64,000 nucleotides of DNA from the NCBI GenBank assembly GCA_002162075.1, contig CP021423.1, positions 1,674,001-1,738,000 on the forward strand. The letters are read 5' to 3'. Positions 60,929-64,000 of the stretch are shown piece by piece. Source of the stretch: Armatimonadetes bacterium Uphvl-Ar1. Its GTDB lineage: Bacteria; Armatimonadota; Fimbriimonadia; Fimbriimonadales; Fimbriimonadaceae. Within the stretch, counting starts at the first letter, position 1. Each line of letters starts with the position of its first letter. The notes below the pieces were generated by a model. That model saw only the letters and a list, made by a program, of their open reading frames with translations. It was not told where the DNA came from and did no database searches. A program made the translations under genes and the position numbers.

Positions 60929-62029
60929 ATGGCAAAGCGGGCAATTCTCATCGTCCTCGACGGGTGTGGTGCTGGTGCCGCACCCGATTCCCTTGCGTAC
61001 GGCGACCAGCCCACCGTCGCGACTGTCAAAAATGTGTTCACTCACGTCAATGGCTTCCATGCCCCCAATTTGCACAGAATCGGATTCCTCGCTGCCTGTG
61101 GAATCGGCGATCCTCAGCCTAACTCTGGCCGGCTCCAACCCACCGGAAAAGGCAAAGATTCCGTCACCGGCCACTGGGAAATGATGGGTATAGATATCCC
61201 CAATCCCTTCCCAACATACCCAAACGGATTCCCACAGAACCTCATTCAAGAATTCGAGTCCAGAATTGGACGAACAACGATCGGCAACAAATCCGCTTCC
61301 GGTACCGCAATCATCCAAGAGCTTGGCCCCGAACACATCAAATCCGGTCACCCCATCCTCTACACTTCCGCTGATTCAGTTTTTCAAATCGCCACCCACG
61401 AAGACGTCGTGCCGATCGAAACCCTCTACGAATGGTGCCGCATTGCCCGCGAAATCTGCACCGAACCAAACAACCTTCAGCGCGTCATCGCTCGCCCCTT
61501 CACCGGTACCCCCGGCAATTTCAGTCGAACCGAACGAAGGAAAGACTTCCCCGTCGTTCCTCCACCCAACATCATTGATGAAATTTCCGCAGCGCACGGC
61601 CCCGTCATGGGAATCGGAGTCGTCCCCGAATTATTCACAGGTCGAGGATTCCTCGCCACCGCAAGAACCCAAAGCAACCCCGAGCACTACCGCGCCCTCC
61701 ACGACGCCATGCAAGAAGATCATGCCTTTATTTTTGCTAACTTCGAAGATTTCGACATGCTGTATGGTCACCGGAGCAATCCGACCGGATTCGCTGAATG
61801 CATTGAAGAATTCGATGTCTATCTTGGCAAAATCCTCGCCGAACTAAACGAAGAAGACCTCCTTATCATCACCGCAGACCACGGAAACGATCCCACCGAC
61901 GCATCTACCGACCACACCCGAGAATTCATCCCCTGGGCCGTCGTTTCTTCCGAACCAGACACCTGGCTCGGTGACCAAAAGGGCTTCCGCATCATCGGCG
62001 ACAAAATCAAATCTTGGCTTTCTGAATAG
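60929..62029 (+). CDS. deoB: Phosphopentomutase DeoB
   Basis: 366 residues of the alkaline-phosphatase-like metalloenzyme family. Motifs: ILIVLDGCGAGAAPDSLAYG (first metal Asp), GKGKDSVTGHWEMMG with the Thr taken to be phosphorylated in the family, PNGFP, FANFEDFDMLYGHRSN (metal Asp/His), and ITADHGNDPTDASTDHTREF. It interconverts ribose-1- and ribose-5-phosphate (and deoxy forms) in nucleoside salvage. It is close to full family length. Confidence 0.92.
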   Translation: MAKRAILIVLDGCGAGAAPDSLAYGDQPTVATVKNVFTHVNGFHAPNLHRIGFLAACGIGDPQPNSGRLQPTGKGKDSVTGHWEMMGIDIPNPFPTYPNGFPQNLIQEFESRIGRTTIGNKSASGTAIIQELGPEHIKSGHPILYTSADSVFQIATHEDVVPIETLYEWCRIAREICTEPNNLQRVIARPFTGTPGNFSRTERRKDFPVVPPPNIIDEISAAHGPVMGIGVVPELFTGRGFLATARTQSNPEHYRALHDAMQEDHAFIFANFEDFDMLYGHRSNPTGFAECIEEFDVYLGKILAELNEEDLLIITADHGNDPTDASTDHTREFIPWAVVSSEPDTWLGDQKGFRIIGDKIKSWLSE

Positions 62030-62084
62030 AAGAATCGAAGGAACCTCGGTATAATCACTGGCAACCTGCCAAGGAAGGCAACCC

Positions 62085-62345
62085 ATGAAGCGACCAATCA
62101 TCATCGCCCTCACCATCTCTTGCGCCATCACCACCGGGCTCATACTCTCAAAATCCTCTTGGGAAACTCTCCAAACCCAACGCCAAGCCTACAACGAAAA
62201 AATCCAGGCATCGCGCAAAATCGAAACCGACCGAGCTGAACTTCTTAAGAAAACCGCTCAACTCGACTCACCCTACGGCAAAGAACAACGTGCTCGCGAA
62301 CTCGGATACCGCAAACCGTACGAAAAGCCCCTCACTCTCGACTAA
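62085..62345 (+). CDS. DivIC/FtsB-like septum protein
   Basis: 86 residues. A single N-terminal membrane helix (IIIALTISCAITTGLIL) is followed by a coiled coil (TLQTQRQAYNEKIQASRKIE) and the family end motif PYGKEQRARELGYRKP. DivIC/FtsB proteins join FtsL and FtsQ at the division site. AAGGAAGG precedes the start. It lies between deoB and comM. Confidence 0.75.
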   Translation: MKRPIIIALTISCAITTGLILSKSSWETLQTQRQAYNEKIQASRKIETDRAELLKKTAQLDSPYGKEQRARELGYRKPYEKPLTLD

Positions 62346-62387
62346 CCATCTCGGAACGACCCCCAGCCTGGGTAACCTCAAACGAAT

Positions 62388-63895
62388 ATGGTCGCCCAGG
62401 CTCACGCCGCCACTCTTAACGGAATCGACGCTCTCCCAATAATCGTCGAAGTCGATCTCCGCGGCGGACAAGCCAAACTCCTCATCGTCGGACTCCCCGA
62501 CAAAGCCGTCCAAGAATCCTCCGAACGCGTCGCCACCGCAATCCGAAACTCCGGACTCACCTTCCCCAACGGCCTTCTCGTCTGCAATCTCGCCCCGTCC
62601 GACGTCCGCAAAGAAGGCTCCGGATTCGACCTCCCCATCGCCATCGCCATCCTCGCCGTCTCCGGGCAAGTCGCATCCCAAACCCTCCGCGAAACCCTCA
62701 TCATTGGCGAACTGGGTTTAGACGGAAACCTCCGCCGCATTGATGGTGCTGTCAACATCGCCATCATGGCCCACCAACAAGGATTCAAACGCCTCATCGT
62801 CCCCGAATCCAACGCCCCCGAAGCCGCCATCATCCCCGAGCTCGAAGTCTACGGCCTCAAATCCCTTCTCGATGTCGTCGAACTTCTCAACGGCTCAATC
62901 CTTCACCAGCCTCATAAACTCCAAATTCAACCATCTGGTCAAGCTGACGAATACCCCATCGATTTCAGCGATGTCAAAGGCCAATCTCAAGCCATCCGAG
63001 CCCTCGAAATCGCCGCCGCCGGTGGACACAACATCCTCATGACTGGTCCACCGGGTTCCGGCAAAACCATGCTCGCCCGTCGTCTCCCCACCATTCTTCC
63101 CCCCTCACCCTCGAAGAAGCCATTGAAGTCACCCGCGTCTATTCTTCCGCTGGCGAACCTCGAGATACCAACGGCCTCGTCTGGCGACGCCCTTTTCGAT
63201 CCCCCCACCACGCCACCAGCTACGCTGCAATTGTCGGCGGCGGCAAAACCCCCAAGCCCGGCGAAGTCTCCCTTGCCCACAACGGCGTGTTGTTCCTCGA
63301 TGAAATGCCCGAATTCGGTCGCGATGTCCTCGAAGCCCTGCGCCAACCCCTAGAAGATGCCGTCGTCACCGTCGCCCGCGTCCAATCCACCCTCACCTTT
63401 CCCGCCGCATGTATGCTCGTCGGAGCGATGAATCCCTGCCCATGTGGGTTCAAAGGCTATCCCGAGGCCAACTGCATCGGGGCCGCCCAATGTCTCAAAT
63501 ACGGAGCCAAAATCTCCGGTCCCCTCCTCGACCGCATCGACCTCCACGTCAACGTCCCTCGCCTTAAACCCGAAGAACTCACCGCAATCCCCGCCGGATC
63601 ACCTAGCGCAACCATTCGCGAACGCGTCATCGCCGCCCGCGCTGCCCAAGCCGCTCGTCTCGGACCCGCCCGCACCAACGCCAGCATGACTCCTCGCGAT
63701 CTCAAAAGCCTCATCCAAATGGATGACGAATCCAAGTCCTTCATGCAATCCGCCGCTCACAAACTTAACCTTTCTGCCCGTGTCTTCGACCGCCTCCTCA
63801 AAGTTGCCCAAACCATCGCCGACCTCGACCACTCCCCCAAAATCACCCGCACCCACCTCGCCGAAGCCGTCCAATACCGCTCCACCAACGAGTAA
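62388..63895 (+). pseudogene. comM: ComM/YifB AAA+ protein, split by a frameshift
   Basis: The frame from 62388 reads [20 protein letters not shown], the ComM N-terminal Lon-like domain ([20 protein letters not shown]), then Walker [21 protein letters not shown] near residue 220, and then turns to Pro/Ser nonsense. The second frame continues at [17 protein letters not shown] and carries Walker [26 protein letters not shown] and the C-terminal domain to 63895. One missing C in the C6 run near 63095 explains the break. ComM is a helicase that extends branch migration in natural transformation. Confidence 0.9.
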
Positions 63896-63910
63896 CGAAA
63901 AAAACTCATA

Positions 63911-63926
63911 ACGGGCTAAATCCCGT
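63911..63926 (+). terminator. Short hairpin after comM
   Basis: ACGGG and CCCGT form a 5-bp stem with a 6-base loop, followed by ATAATAA. It is a weak terminator candidate. Confidence 0.35.
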
Positions 63927-63940
63927 ATAATAACCTAATT

Positions 63941-64000
63941 ATGATGCGGATTAAGTCACTTCCCCTGCTGGCTGCGGTGCTTTTAGCAGGAACTGCATTG
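63941..64000 (+). CDS. Start of an exported protein, cut by window edge
   Basis: ATGATG at 63941 opens a frame of 20 codons to the window end. It begins with two basic residues and a hydrophobic run (LPLLAAVLLAGTAL), a clear signal peptide. Nothing more can be said about function. Confidence 0.5.
   Translation, partial: MMRIKSLPLLAAVLLAGTAL

Overview
The window looks like a chromosome segment of an Armatimonadota bacterium of the Fimbriimonadia type. The grounds are two PEP-CTERM proteins with short RRRRLKS/RRNRKN-style tails, the many secreted proteins, and the overall gene style. This is an inference; no rRNA or other marker gene is present. Two very different kinds of DNA meet near 42.4 kb. 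From about 44 kb rightward the + strand carries far more C than G whichever strand the genes are on. From 1 to 42.4 kb the two bases are roughly balanced. I read the left part as a stack of acquired elements and the right part as older chromosome.

Layout. (1) 1-5.9 kb: plasmid-like or integrative-element backbone, with a serine recombinase (cut by the window edge), HTH regulators, an Mrr-like nuclease domain, a replication-initiation-type winged helix protein, a TraD/HerA-like coupling ATPase and a replication-relaxation protein. It is followed by tRNA-Arg(CCT). (2) 6.1-16.4 kb: copper module, with secreted Cys/Met/His-rich proteins, YHS/TRASH-like and cupredoxin proteins, two NosL-like paralogues, an outer-membrane beta-barrel, CsoR, CopZ, CopA and a DUF305 protein. 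(3) 16.9-35.3 kb: nitrate module, with a NarI-like cytochrome b, NnrS, two NarK transporters, a full molybdenum-cofactor set including fused MoaC-MoaB and MoaE-MoeB-rhodanese, an assimilatory-type nitrate reductase catalytic subunit, a four-cluster Fe-S protein, a Rieske protein, a porin and two Crp/Fnr regulators. (4) 35.8-42.2 kb: a CzcCBA-type metal efflux operon headed by a Cys-rich secreted protein. (5) 42.6-64 kb: native-looking genes, including PEP-CTERM proteins, a PII protein, tRNA-Pro, a decaprenyl-phosphoryl-arabinose-type operon (UbiA, SDR, DprE1-like), pyruvate kinase, phosphopentomutase, a DivIC-like protein and ComM.

Two signals tie the left part together. First, modules 2, 3 and 4 each end at an identical 45-bp copy of the 3' end of a tRNA-Arg(CCT) gene (16681, 35625, 42384). 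These copies are surrounded by GGTCTCTC/GAGAGACC repeats, which is the picture expected of tandem site-specific insertions with arm sites. Second, the nitrate module carries seven 14-bp palindromes ATGAY-N4-RTCAT. Seven of the eight gene starts they face lie exactly 41.5 or 42.5 bp from a palindrome centre, which is the Fnr activating position if the transcripts are leaderless.

At least five genes in the right part (glycosidase-like, PhoD-like, TPR, pyruvate kinase, ComM) are split by what looks like the loss of one base, four of them clearly inside a homopolymer run. I suspect uncorrected long-read errors rather than true gene death.
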